Source of the DNA: Taibaiella sp.
GTDB taxonomy: Bacteria > Bacteroidota > Bacteroidia > Chitinophagales > Chitinophagaceae
Length of the DNA stretch: 64,000 nt
Assembly: GCA_021740995.1 (NCBI GenBank)
Contig: JAIOYR010000007.1
Location: 1-64,000 of the forward strand
Direction of reading: 5' to 3'
Part shown: positions 39,334-48,885 of the stretch, piece by piece
Layout: every line of letters starts with the position of its first letter
Position numbering within the stretch: the first letter of the stretch is position 1
The notes under the pieces: generated by a model
What the model saw: only the letters and a program-made list of their open reading frames with translations
Database searches by the model: none
Told to the model about the DNA's origin: nothing
Made by a program: the position numbers and the translations under genes

Positions 39334-40461
39334 ATGTTAAAGATTGCATGGAAGTTCATCCGGTTCGATAAGGCAAAAAGCATTGGGGTAATTGTAGGTA
39401 TACTTATCAGTACATTTCTTATTGGTCAGCAATTGGGTGTGTTTTTCTTTCTGTCTGGTCTTATGGGGGCTTTAGCTACCGATGTAAAAGCAGATATATG
39501 GGTAGTAGATAGCAAAACGAATGACGTTAATCAACTGGGCAGGCTGGATGTGCGCAATCTGAGAGCCGTGCAGGGAATAGAAGGAGTAAAAGAGGCATTT
39601 CCACTGCTCATTTCAGGTGCCTCCTGCAATTATAAAAATGGCGCAAGTGGAAACGTAACATTAATTGGTGTTGATGCAAATCAGCTGTTTGCGGTGCTGA
39701 AGCCCGAGAAAATTATTGCAGGAGTTACTACTGATTTGCAATTGGATGGAGCTGTGAGCGGAGAGTATTTTGAGAAGAAAAATCTGGGTGGTGATGTTGC
39801 TATAGGTACAGATTTTGAGATCAACGGAAAGCGTGCTTTTTTCGCGCTGCAAACAAAAGGTTTTCGTGGATTTGGGAGCAGCTTTTGTGTTACTACCATT
39901 GAAAGAGCCAGATTTTATTCAAATCAGTCGGTAAATACGATAAGTGCTGTTTTAGTGAGTCTGCAGCCCGGTGCAAATGTGGATGATGTAGTCGCAGATA
40001 TAAACGGGCAGATTAAGGGCGTAAGGGCATGGCCATCGCAAAAGCTTGCAGCCTCATCTGTAAACAAAATACTTTCCAGCAGTGGTATTGCATTGAGCAC
40101 AGGTACATTGATCATTTTTGCACTGATTGCCGGTTTTTTTATCATCGGGTTAACCATGTATTCATCTGCTCTGGACAGGCTAAAGGATTACGGTACGCTT
40201 AAAGCCATAGGTGCAGGCAATGGGTACATAAGTCGCCTGATACTAACACAGGCACTTTTGTTTTCTATAGTAGGTTTTCTTGTGGGGCTGCTTTTGCTTG
40301 AAGGTTTCAGGCGTGGTGTGGCCAACTCTGGTTTGATCTTTACCTTCTCCCCACTCATGCTACTGGGTATGTTTGCTACGATAGGTCTGATATCGCTTAG
40401 TGGTGCATCCTTTGCGCTTAGCAGAATAAGAAGTGTAGAGCCTGCAGCAGTTTTCAGATGA
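39334..40461 (+). CDS. DevC/MacB-type ABC transporter permease
   Basis: FtsX-like C-terminus 'MYSSALDRLKDYGTLKAIGAGNGYISRLILTQALLFSIVGFLVG'. ATG at 39334 preferred. Confidence 0.9.
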   Translation: MLKIAWKFIRFDKAKSIGVIVGILISTFLIGQQLGVFFFLSGLMGALATDVKADIWVVDSKTNDVNQLGRLDVRNLRAVQGIEGVKEAFPLLISGASCNYKNGASGNVTLIGVDANQLFAVLKPEKIIAGVTTDLQLDGAVSGEYFEKKNLGGDVAIGTDFEINGKRAFFALQTKGFRGFGSSFCVTTIERARFYSNQSVNTISAVLVSLQPGANVDDVVADINGQIKGVRAWPSQKLAASSVNKILSSSGIALSTGTLIIFALIAGFFIIGLTMYSSALDRLKDYGTLKAIGAGNGYISRLILTQALLFSIVGFLVGLLLLEGFRRGVANSGLIFTFSPLMLLGMFATIGLISLSGASFALSRIRSVEPAAVFR

Positions 40462-40480
40462 TGTTTTTTAAAAAGCTTTT

Positions 40481-41860
40481 ATGAATATTGAATCTATTGC
40501 CAAAACTTTTGTTGAGAGATATGCTCGCCGGTGCTTTTCTATTGCACTGCTCATCGTGTCTGGCTCTGCTGTTGCACAAAAGCCATTGACATTGTCGCAA
40601 GCGATAAATAGTGGATTGGTAAACAGGAAGAACATACAGGCCGGAAAGTCAGACCAGCTCATCCGCAAGTTGCAAACAGATGCATTGTACCGGAAGTATT
40701 GGCCGCAGGTGAGTGCTGAATACACCTATTTATACAACCCTATTTTGCAGACATCCATTTTGCCAATTGGCGTATTTAATCCTGCTTATCCTGCCGATGC
40801 CACTAAGAGTATTCAGTTTGGTACAAAATGGTCGCAAACAGCAGGTCTGGCACTGAACCAACCTTTACTAGATGTCTCAATAAACCGGCAGATCAATGAG
40901 GCGAAATTGCAGGAGCGGATTGCAGCGGCGGCGCAGGCGCAGAGCGAGTATGAGATGGCCTATACTATTGCGCAGGTTTTTATCGATATCAATTTGCAGG
41001 AAGTAAGAGTAAAATCTGCAGCGGCAGATACTAACAGGACCTGGATCAGTTACCAATTGTTGCAGAACGTATTTGACCAGAAACGCTTACTGAAGTCGGA
41101 ACTAAATAAAGGGAAGATTAACCATAATAATGCGATACAGGATTATAGAAAAGCAGTGTCAAAATTGATTGAAGATAAGGTATACCTCCTTTTTTTAATT
41201 GGCAATAACAGCATTGAGCAGTCGGACATTACTATTGATTCCGGGTTTTTAAGTACGCTGAATTTTACAATCACTAACACTCAGCCGGCTTCTTCAAATA
41301 TTCCTGAATTGCAGCAATTGCAACTAAAAGGAGAAATGGCTGCTGTGCAAACTAAGGTCGAGAAAGCTAAGTACTTGCCCTCAGCCAGTGTGAAGGGATA
41401 TTTAGGTGCCAATCAATACACCAATACCTTTGACCCTACCGCTGCCAACACCTGGTTTGGCCTTAGCTACATAGGTCTCAATCTGAAATATCCGTTACTC
41501 TTTGGTGAGAATAAAAGTAAGAAAATACAACAACTGCAAATACAATCAAACCAATACAACCAGCAAAAAGAAGATAGAGCAGAGCAATACCATAAAGATG
41601 CCCTTATCGCTAAAATTAAAATGGAGCAGCTATTATCTGATCTCAAAATTCAGGAGGAAAACAGAGAATTGCTCAAAGAGTCAATCGGGATTTTTCAAGC
41701 CCGTGTTTCTGAAGGACAGGAAACGGTGTCTTCACTCAATACAGAGGAGAATGAATTGCAAAAACTGGAGGCTGGCTATCAGGCTAACAAACAACAGTAT
41801 TGGTTGTATTTTCTCGACTACTTGAAAGCTGCCGGCAAACTGGAACTGCTTTGGAAGTAA
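40481..41860 (+). CDS. TolC-family outer-membrane efflux protein
   Basis: 'PLTLSQAINSGLVNRKNIQAGKSDQ...'; TolC-like helical organisation; next to the DevBCA-like genes. Confidence 0.87.
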   Translation: MNIESIAKTFVERYARRCFSIALLIVSGSAVAQKPLTLSQAINSGLVNRKNIQAGKSDQLIRKLQTDALYRKYWPQVSAEYTYLYNPILQTSILPIGVFNPAYPADATKSIQFGTKWSQTAGLALNQPLLDVSINRQINEAKLQERIAAAAQAQSEYEMAYTIAQVFIDINLQEVRVKSAAADTNRTWISYQLLQNVFDQKRLLKSELNKGKINHNNAIQDYRKAVSKLIEDKVYLLFLIGNNSIEQSDITIDSGFLSTLNFTITNTQPASSNIPELQQLQLKGEMAAVQTKVEKAKYLPSASVKGYLGANQYTNTFDPTAANTWFGLSYIGLNLKYPLLFGENKSKKIQQLQIQSNQYNQQKEDRAEQYHKDALIAKIKMEQLLSDLKIQEENRELLKESIGIFQARVSEGQETVSSLNTEENELQKLEAGYQANKQQYWLYFLDYLKAAGKLELLWK

Positions 41861-41939
41861 TTGAACAGATAAATGTGGTGCAGGTCTAATTACACTCTGT
41901 TCACAGTATCAATAGCTCAAGCCAAACCGGTAGCTAAGC

Positions 41940-41968
41940 CCGCCCTCCGGTTAGGTTCCGGAGGGCGG
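41940..41968. terminator. CCGCCCTCCGG hairpin between convergent transcription units
   Basis: CCGCCCTCCGG-ttaggtt-CCGGAGGGCGG, 11-bp perfect stem; no clear T-run. Confidence 0.6.
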
Positions 41969-41996
41969 ACGTCGAACACTTATTTATACATTTTAA

Positions 41997-43511
41997 TTAG
42001 CTACCGATTGCTCCCTTAATCCTCTTCACTGTCTCTTCCATGCCTATCAGCTTTGCTATTGCAAACACACCGGGGCCATATTTGCCACCTACCAGCATTA
42101 TACGGCAGGGCAGCATTACCTCTCCCTTCTTTATGCCAGCCTGAGCCACATGGTCGTTAAATGATGCTTCTATATCCTCTGCAGTCCAGGTGGCTAGCGT
42201 AGCAAGTGCATCTGCCCAGCCGGTAAAGAATGTTTGCTTTTGTTCATTCCATTTTTCGGTAATCACCGCCTTTTCAGTTATCTCAGGAGTGGCAAAGAAA
42301 AAGTGTCCCTGAGCCCAGAAGTCGGGTAGCAGGGTGCAACGGTCTTTTATGAGACCAACTACTTTTATCAACAACTCCTCATCTGGCGATACACCATTTG
42401 CTTCTATAAACGGCCGCGCAAGTTTTGCCAGTGTAGCATCATCTGTGTGTTGTATGTATTGGTGATTGAACCACTTAGCTTTTTCAAAGTCAAATTTCGC
42501 ACCGCCTTTATGCACACGCTCTATCGAGAATTTGCTCACCAGTTCTTCCAGCGAAAACAACTCCTGTCCTGTGCCGTCATTCCAGCCCAGCATAGCCAGC
42601 ATGTTTACAAATGCCTGTGGCATAAAACCCATCTCACGAAATCCCTTTGTAACTTCATTTGTTTTGGGGTCTGTCCAGTTCATCGCAAATACCGGGAAAC
42701 CCAGACGGTCGCCATCGCGCTTGCTCAGCTTGCCATTGCCGTCGGGTTTTAGTATCAGCGGCAGGTGCGCCCACAGTGGCATTTTCTCTTTCCACCCCAG
42801 GTACTCCCATAGCAATACATGCACGGGTGCACTGGGTAGCCATTCTTCTCCACGGAAGGCGTGTGTTATCTGCATCAGATAGTCGTCTACCACCACCGCA
42901 AGGTGATAGGTAGGCATGCCATCGGCTTTCAGCAGTACCTTATCATCTACCAGCGAGCTGTCAAACGACACCTCACCTCTTATCATGTCTGTAAGGGTAA
43001 TGGTAGTATGCTCCGGCATTTTTATCCTTATCACGTATGGAGTGCCGTTGGCTATGAGTTGTTCTGTTTCGGCGGCAGTTAGCGTCAGCGAGTTGCGCAT
43101 TACCAGCCGGGTTACACTATCATATTGGGCATGCGAATGTTCATCTTTGCGGTGTTCCTTGCGCATCTGCTCTATTTCTTCCGGCGTGTCGAAGGCGTAA
43201 TATGCTTTACCTGCCGCTACCAGTTGCTGTGCATATTGCAGATACATACTTTTGCGCTCGCTCTGCCGGTAGGGTACAAAGGGCCCGCCCTTCACAGGGC
43301 TCTCGTCGGGTTGCAGCCCGCACCATGCCAGGCAGTCCATTATATATTGTTCAGCACCTGCCACATACCGGCTCTGGTCGGTATCCTCTATACGTAGTAC
43401 AAAATCGCCACCATTTGCACGTGCAAATAAATAATTGTATAATACAGTGCGTACACCGCCCAGATGCAGACCACCGGTGGGGCTGGGTGCAAATCTTACC
43501 CTTACTTTCAT
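41997..43511 (-). CDS. gltX: Glutamate--tRNA ligase
   Basis: 'VRFAPSPTGGLHLGGVRTVLYNYLFAR', 'KLSKRDG'. Confidence 0.97.
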   Translation of the reverse strand: MKVRVRFAPSPTGGLHLGGVRTVLYNYLFARANGGDFVLRIEDTDQSRYVAGAEQYIMDCLAWCGLQPDESPVKGGPFVPYRQSERKSMYLQYAQQLVAAGKAYYAFDTPEEIEQMRKEHRKDEHSHAQYDSVTRLVMRNSLTLTAAETEQLIANGTPYVIRIKMPEHTTITLTDMIRGEVSFDSSLVDDKVLLKADGMPTYHLAVVVDDYLMQITHAFRGEEWLPSAPVHVLLWEYLGWKEKMPLWAHLPLILKPDGNGKLSKRDGDRLGFPVFAMNWTDPKTNEVTKGFREMGFMPQAFVNMLAMLGWNDGTGQELFSLEELVSKFSIERVHKGGAKFDFEKAKWFNHQYIQHTDDATLAKLARPFIEANGVSPDEELLIKVVGLIKDRCTLLPDFWAQGHFFFATPEITEKAVITEKWNEQKQTFFTGWADALATLATWTAEDIEASFNDHVAQAGIKKGEVMLPCRIMLVGGKYGPGVFAIAKLIGMEETVKRIKGAIGS

Positions 43512-43665
43512 ACCTCAAAAGTAATGGGAAATCGGGTAATTGGCATGTTTGCGTGATTTACTATACAGTCTACTCCATACTTCGGCATTTGAGTGCACTT
43601 AAATATTAAATAACACTGCAATGTATTTTAACCTAATAAATCGTTCAAAAACCCAAATATTTACT

Positions 43666-43673
43666 TATCTTTG
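43666..43673 (+). promoter_or_regulatory. Candidate Bacteroidota promoter -7 element (TATCTTTG) upstream of trnW-secE-nusG
   Basis: TAnnTTTG consensus, about 90 nt upstream of the tRNA. Confidence 0.6.
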
Positions 43674-43756
43674 CACCATGTTCAAAAAGTCAAAAGGATT
43701 TTCTTTTGACTTTTTCGTTTTTACCAGCCGTAGTTTTAATACGAAGGAGGGTACTT

Positions 43757-43827
43757 ACGGGCATAGTTCAATGGTAGAATAGAGGTCTCCAAAACCTTCG
43801 ATCGTGGTTCGAATCCGCGTGCCCGTG
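43757..43827 (+). tRNA. trnW: tRNA-Trp (anticodon CCA)
   Basis: Acceptor ACGGGCA/TGCCCGT, anticodon loop CTCCAAA, T-loop TTCGAAT; immediately upstream of secE. Confidence 0.95.
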
Positions 43828-43956
43828 CTGTCTTTTGGTTTACAGGCCAAAAGGTTAAAGGGTTAAATAGTTAGCAGGTACTGCCCGTTAGCTTTTAGCC
43901 GTCCCTTTAACCTTTTCACCTGTTTACTTTTTTAATCGTTTTTTAACTTAATTAAA

Positions 43957-44154
43957 ATGAGCAAAGTAGGAAATTACGTTCAGGAAGCATACGACGAGTT
44001 GCTCCATAAAGTAACCTGGCCATCGTGGGAAGAGTTGCAACAGACTACCATCATTGTGCTGGTTTCTCTGGCAATCGTTACTACAGTTATCTTTGGTCTG
44101 GATCTCATGTCAGAAAACGTGCTGAAATTTATTTATAATATCTTAGGCAGTTAA
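43957..44154 (+). CDS. secE: Preprotein translocase subunit SecE
   Basis: 'YVQEAYDELLHKVTWPSWEELQQTTIIVLVSLAIVTTVIFGLDLMSENVLKFIY'. Confidence 0.96.
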   Translation: MSKVGNYVQEAYDELLHKVTWPSWEELQQTTIIVLVSLAIVTTVIFGLDLMSENVLKFIYNILGS

Positions 44155-44156
44155 CA

Positions 44157-44750
44157 ATGGAAGAAATCAACGAAGAAATAACCGTAACTCCGGATGCCAA
44201 GCCGGCTCCCGAAACCAAGTGGTACGTTTTGCGCGTAGTAAGTGGTAAGGAAAGGAAGGTAAAAGAATACCTGGATAAAGAAGTAAAAATCAACAACTGG
44301 ACAAACTCCGTTGTGCAGATACTTTGTCCTATCGAAAAGGTATTCAAGGTACTTAACGGTAAAAAAGTGCTTCGCGAGAAGACGCTTTTCCCGGGTTACA
44401 TCCTGCTGGAAGCCAACGATGGTAAACTTACCGATGACATCATTCATTCTATCAAGAATGTAACCAGCGTTATACACTTTCTGGGCAAAGAACATCCTAC
44501 AGCTCTCCGCAAGGCAGAGGTCAATAAGATGTTTGGCAAGATGGATGAAGTTAGCGATCAGGGCATCAGCTACGCAGACCCTTATATAATAGGCGAAACT
44601 GTGAAGATAGTAGATGGTCCATTCAATGACTTCAACGGTACTGTAGAAGAAATAAATCAGGAAAAGAAGAAACTGAAAGTAGTAGTAAAGATATTTGGTC
44701 GTGCTACACCTGTAGAACTCAACTATATGCAGGTAGAGAAAATTGCTTAA
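44157..44750 (+). CDS. nusG: Transcription termination/antitermination protein NusG
   Basis: 'KWYVLRVVSGKERKVKEYLDKEVK', KOW 'VKIVDGPFNDFNGTVEEINQEKKKLKVVVKIFGRATPVELNYMQVEK'. Confidence 0.97.
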   Translation: MEEINEEITVTPDAKPAPETKWYVLRVVSGKERKVKEYLDKEVKINNWTNSVVQILCPIEKVFKVLNGKKVLREKTLFPGYILLEANDGKLTDDIIHSIKNVTSVIHFLGKEHPTALRKAEVNKMFGKMDEVSDQGISYADPYIIGETVKIVDGPFNDFNGTVEEINQEKKKLKVVVKIFGRATPVELNYMQVEKIA

Positions 44751-44779
44751 TCAGCCTTTACAACAATAAACATTACAGA

Positions 44780-44813
44780 AACCGTACTCACTATTGGGTA
44801 CGGTTTTTTTTTT
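44780..44813 (+). terminator. Rho-independent terminator after nusG
   Basis: AACCGTAC...GTACGGTT followed by T(10). Confidence 0.92.
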
Positions 44814-44962
44814 GTATGACTGCGGCAGGCAGTCCCCCTTTTACCGCCCGGATCCAAAAACCAGAGTGATCGTAACCTTGCTTTCTCCATGCGCCCCGTG
44901 CCTGAGATAGTGGTTATGTCGTCATCGTTTATTACCTTGATGGAAATTAGTTTCACGGTTGT

Positions 44963-46429
44963 ATGTATGCCCGTTTCTACAATTTTTTTTACATAGACGT
45001 ACGGAGCCTTAATCTGTTCCGGTTGCTCCTGAGTTTAGTTGTTATCATAGACCTGCTCACCCGCTTCTCTGACCTCACAGCCCACTATTCTGAGGATGGT
45101 GTTCTTCCGCTATCTCTTCTGTTCAGCCACTATTGGAACCCCTGGTATTGGTCGATTGTAACGGTGAGCGGAAATATAGTTTTCACCTGCATATTTTTTA
45201 TAGTAACAATTACTGCAGCATTATTACTATTTGCAGGATACCGGCCTAGGATAATGACAGTAATATGCTGGGTAGGTATGTTGTCTATCCAAAACAGGAA
45301 CCCGGTATTATACCAGGGTGGTGATGATCTGCTGCGTATGCTATTGTTCTGGTCAGTTTTTTTGCCGTTAAACACAGATATAACTGAGAAGACACCAAAA
45401 AAAATAAATACAGTTGCCACAATGGCCATTATGAGCCAAGCGTTATTTGGCATGTTCTTCTCGGGACTGTTTAAGGGCAGTGAAGAGTGGTGGAAGGAGG
45501 GTTCTGCCATCTACTATGCTTTGAGCCTCGACCAGCTTGCCCGCCCAGCCGGCCTGTGGCTGTCCCGACAGTATTCACTGACTGTGGTACTCACCCGGTT
45601 CGTTTACATAGTTGAAATTTCGCTGTTCCCGCTGTTCCTGATGCCATTCTGGAGAGAAGGCATGAGAACAATAATTGCTGCTGCAATAGCCTGTCTTTTT
45701 ACCGGGATCATGCTGTGTATGATGATTGGTATATTCCCATTGTGTTACCTGGCTACCGTAGCACTATTCTTACCTCACTCCCTCTGGGAGCAGATCAGTA
45801 AGTCGGGTATTAATGCAAAGATGGTCACAGCGCTGCAATGGTGCCAGCGATGGCTTATTTACGAAAAACGCTGTCGTACTTTCTCAATGCACTGGGTGAG
45901 CCAGTCGGTTCTGGGTTTTACATTCACTCTTATATTACTGTGGAACATAGCATCCCTGCCGGTTTCTCCTATCTACTTTCCCTTTGGATTAGACCCGGTC
46001 ATGTATACGCTTCGATTAAATCAGAGCTGGGGGATGTTTGCTCCTACCGTAATGAAGCAAGACGGCTGGCTGGTGTGCGCTGCAACCTTAAATGATAATA
46101 CAACGGCAGACCTGAATGCACCAGACTTGAAACTCTCCTTCGATAAGCCTGCAAACGTATTGGCCCGTTATAAGAATGACCGTTGGAGAAAGTATACCGA
46201 ACAGTTATTTATAGGTAGCAACATTGCCATGCGTCCGCATTTAGCCAGCTATCTGATAAAAAATTGGAATCGCAACCAGCACAACGATGATAAAAAAGTA
46301 AAGGACCTATCCATTATTTACATGCTCGAGCCCTCTGTGCCCTTTAATTCAAAGTCATCCGTTACTAAAGTCACCTTGTTTGAAACAGGAAGGGTAGCGG
46401 GAAAAAAAATTACCCCTCGAAAGGGGTAA
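44963..46429 (+). CDS. HTTM-domain (vitamin K-dependent gamma-carboxylase-like) membrane protein
   Basis: 'DVRSLNLFRLLLSLVVIIDLLTRFSDLTAHYSEDGVLP', 'NPVLYQGGDDLLRMLLFWSVFLPLN'. Confidence 0.82.
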   Translation: MYARFYNFFYIDVRSLNLFRLLLSLVVIIDLLTRFSDLTAHYSEDGVLPLSLLFSHYWNPWYWSIVTVSGNIVFTCIFFIVTITAALLLFAGYRPRIMTVICWVGMLSIQNRNPVLYQGGDDLLRMLLFWSVFLPLNTDITEKTPKKINTVATMAIMSQALFGMFFSGLFKGSEEWWKEGSAIYYALSLDQLARPAGLWLSRQYSLTVVLTRFVYIVEISLFPLFLMPFWREGMRTIIAAAIACLFTGIMLCMMIGIFPLCYLATVALFLPHSLWEQISKSGINAKMVTALQWCQRWLIYEKRCRTFSMHWVSQSVLGFTFTLILLWNIASLPVSPIYFPFGLDPVMYTLRLNQSWGMFAPTVMKQDGWLVCAATLNDNTTADLNAPDLKLSFDKPANVLARYKNDRWRKYTEQLFIGSNIAMRPHLASYLIKNWNRNQHNDDKKVKDLSIIYMLEPSVPFNSKSSVTKVTLFETGRVAGKKITPRKG

Positions 46430-46459
46430 AGGAACATCTCGTAAAATAAATAAGACACA

Positions 46460-47191
46460 TCAATGTAATCTGACAGTATTGCAGCCAGGAACCGCAGTAA
46501 AGGAACCTGTCCAGTGGCCGGATCCTCCTACCTGGTCGCCATACCAAGTATTGGTAGAACTTGTTACATCTATCGTCACGCAGCCTGAAGCACCGCAGGA
46601 TGGGGTACCACTTGGGTAGTAACTGGTAATTGTTCCTACATAAGAACTGTTAACATAGATTTTTATTTGTCCGTTTGTTGATACATCTGTCCAAAAAATG
46701 ACTTCTGTGCTGGCTGCACTGGTGGAGGACGTAGAAGACGTGGAAGAAGTAGATGAGGTGGAACTGGTAGAAGACGTGGATGAGGTGGAACTGGTAGATG
46801 AAGTAGATGAGGTGGAACCAGTGGATGCCCCCCCATAATAAGTAGGAGTAGTGCAGCCTGCCGCTCCTGCCGCGTTGCAGGTCTTGTAACAGCTTGTGCC
46901 GCAATGGTAGGGAGAAGAAGCCGGGCAACAAACTGTTTCGCTTACTGGTACGAAACCTGCATCCGCGCAATCATTGGGCCCATAATAGGGCGCACATGTG
47001 TAAGTGGTGGTGGTAGATGATGTAGCGCCTGTAGAGCTCGTGGATGATGTAGAACTTGTGGATGAAGTGGAACTTGTGGATGAAGTGGAACTTGTCGTAG
47101 ACGGTGCAGGGTCGTCTTCTTTTTTAGAACATGACAACCAGGTGGCACAAAGAATAAGTGTTGCTAATGCTATCTTGTAAGTGTTCTTCAT
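46460..47191 (-). CDS. Lipoprotein with two Ser/Thr (SST)n linkers and a Cys-rich domain
   Basis: Lipobox 'CATWLSCSKKEDD'; (STS)n tracts flanking 'CAPYYGPNDCADAGFVPVSETVCCPASSPYHCGTSCYKTCNAAGAAGC'. Confidence 0.8.
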   Translation of the reverse strand: MKNTYKIALATLILCATWLSCSKKEDDPAPSTTSSTSSTSSTSSTSSTSSTSSTGATSSTTTTYTCAPYYGPNDCADAGFVPVSETVCCPASSPYHCGTSCYKTCNAAGAAGCTTPTYYGGASTGSTSSTSSTSSTSSTSSTSSTSSTSSTSSTSSTSAASTEVIFWTDVSTNGQIKIYVNSSYVGTITSYYPSGTPSCGASGCVTIDVTSSTNTWYGDQVGGSGHWTGSFTAVPGCNTVRLH

Positions 47192-47225
47192 AAATATGTA
47201 GTTTAGTATTGTTTGAATGCTGATT

Positions 47226-47921
47226 TTAATTAACGTCGCAACTTTTATTGTTTGGCCCCTTGGTACCGATTACTGAAATAATGTCGGCATAAGTCATGTA
47301 ACCAAGGTGTACCTTCCCGTTTATAACAAAGGACGGCGTACCTGTAATATTTAACCCCTTTGCCTCGTAATAGTCATTGCGTATTCTTTCTGAAGTTTCC
47401 GTTGAGTTCAGCCTTTGTTTTAAATCCAACTCGGTAACGCCTGCTTTAAGTGCCAACTTTATCAAAGCCACCGAGTCCTGCGGTTCATTGCCGGTCGTCA
47501 GCAGGCGGTGTACTTCCGGAAAGTGATTCGTCTGCCTTGCTACCTCAGCCACTTTCGCCATCAGCATCCCTATCTCATCCTCTGGCCCCACAAGATCCTT
47601 GCAAATAACTTTCAGTTTCCCTTTCCCGATAAACCCTTGCTGCAGGCTGTCAAATACATTGGCGTAAAAATGACGGCAATAAGAGCAATTGTACCTCGAG
47701 AATACCATCAGGAAATTTGCTGCGGAATCAACTCCAAAAACGAAATTATTCTTAGCGTTTACCTGCGTCGCTTTTATAGTTTTCTCACTCGTTATCGCGA
47801 AACCCTGCGCGCTGCTTCTGCCCATTGAGGGCTTGGCCAGGCTGTTGAATAATAGTATGACTACAATTATCAGCGTTATGACCTGTATACCTAATAATGT
47901 CTTAAATTCATTCGATCGCAC
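47226..47921 (-). CDS. DsbA/thioredoxin-fold (Thioredoxin_4-like) protein with N-terminal TM
   Basis: 'FSRYNCSYCRHFYANVFDSL' CxxC, 'GLNITGTPSFVINGKVHLGY' cis-Pro. ORF open to 47987; GTG at 47921 is a likely start just past the preceding stop. Confidence 0.82.
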   Translation of the reverse strand: MRSNEFKTLLGIQVITLIIVVILLFNSLAKPSMGRSSAQGFAITSEKTIKATQVNAKNNFVFGVDSAANFLMVFSRYNCSYCRHFYANVFDSLQQGFIGKGKLKVICKDLVGPEDEIGMLMAKVAEVARQTNHFPEVHRLLTTGNEPQDSVALIKLALKAGVTELDLKQRLNSTETSERIRNDYYEAKGLNITGTPSFVINGKVHLGYMTYADIISVIGTKGPNNKSCDVN

Positions 47922-47931
47922 AAATATGCTT

Positions 47932-48363
47932 TTATTGTTTCTGATATGTCTCCCGGTATTGTTCGCCCGCCAGGTTGCCTGTAGCATGTGTGGTTACCAA
48001 GCGGCTAGCTGTCAATTCCTCAATGTTACTTTCGTATTCGCCACTCACGCCGGAATAAGTATAAATAATCTTGGTATTGTTAGCAACCTGTTTCCAGGTA
48101 CCATATATGCCGGACTCGCCCGGAGAGCATTGCACCGTGCCTACGTAAATTGCATAATTACCATCGCCTTTGTATTCTTCTACATTATCCAGCTGGCAGG
48201 GTTCATTCACTATTTGCCAATCCGTGGTAGTTGTCTTAACTTCCATTTTGATTTTCGACCACGAGCCTACCAGCTTATTCTGTTCTTTTTCTTCCTTTTT
48301 ACACCCAATTAGCGTAGCCAATAGTAGAAAAGGGACTGTAATGCGGGCGATTTTTTGGATCAT
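47932..48363 (-). CDS. Lipocalin-like lipoprotein
   Basis: Lipobox 'LLATLIGCKKEE'; 'LVGSWSKIKMEVKTTTTDWQIVNEPCQLDNVEEYKGDGNYAIYVG'. Confidence 0.7.
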   Translation of the reverse strand: MIQKIARITVPFLLLATLIGCKKEEKEQNKLVGSWSKIKMEVKTTTTDWQIVNEPCQLDNVEEYKGDGNYAIYVGTVQCSPGESGIYGTWKQVANNTKIIYTYSGVSGEYESNIEELTASRLVTTHATGNLAGEQYRETYQKQ

Positions 48364-48479
48364 AATTGTTATTTATCGTGTAATTGGTCTCTTTTTGATT
48401 TTTTGAATCAAAGCTCTAAAATGCGGCCTCCTGATTCAGGAAATTGCAACCAAATATACGCGGCACGGCTTCGGGCCAC

Positions 48480-48499
48480 AATACCCACATGTGGGTATT
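48480..48499. promoter_or_regulatory. Perfect 20-bp palindrome AATACCCACATGTGGGTATT, candidate operator
   Basis: Exact dyad, about 117 bp upstream of the start of the 48363-46460 minus-strand operon. Confidence 0.5.
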
Positions 48500-48885
48500 T
48501 ATGGATCAGTAAGGCTGTACAGAAGAGTAAACGCGTCATAACCAAACGGGGAACTGGTCTTTATATAAGGTCAACGGTTTGTGCTATTCGTCGCAGTTCA
48601 TAGAGATTGTATACGCCCGGCTTTTTCTTGACGTTGCGGCGGGCGTTTTTACTGTGTCTTCGGCTATGAAAAGGACCTTGCTGATTTCCTTGCTGGTTTT
48701 GTCCATGGCCATCATTGTAATTTTCAAAGAGCATATCAGGGTGCACTTTTTCGTCTATATCTATGTATGAACGGTAGGTTGAAATTGATAATCCATCAAA
48801 TTATGAATGAATAATTTGTGAATTATGTAAATCATTATTGCAATAGTGTAAGAGATTGGAAGGTTAATGGAGCAATCTTTGCACT

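Noticed and set aside
48561-48770. Short overlapping ORFs on both strands (61 and 63 aa)
   Set aside because: No promoter, no domain and atypical composition; not supportable as genes.
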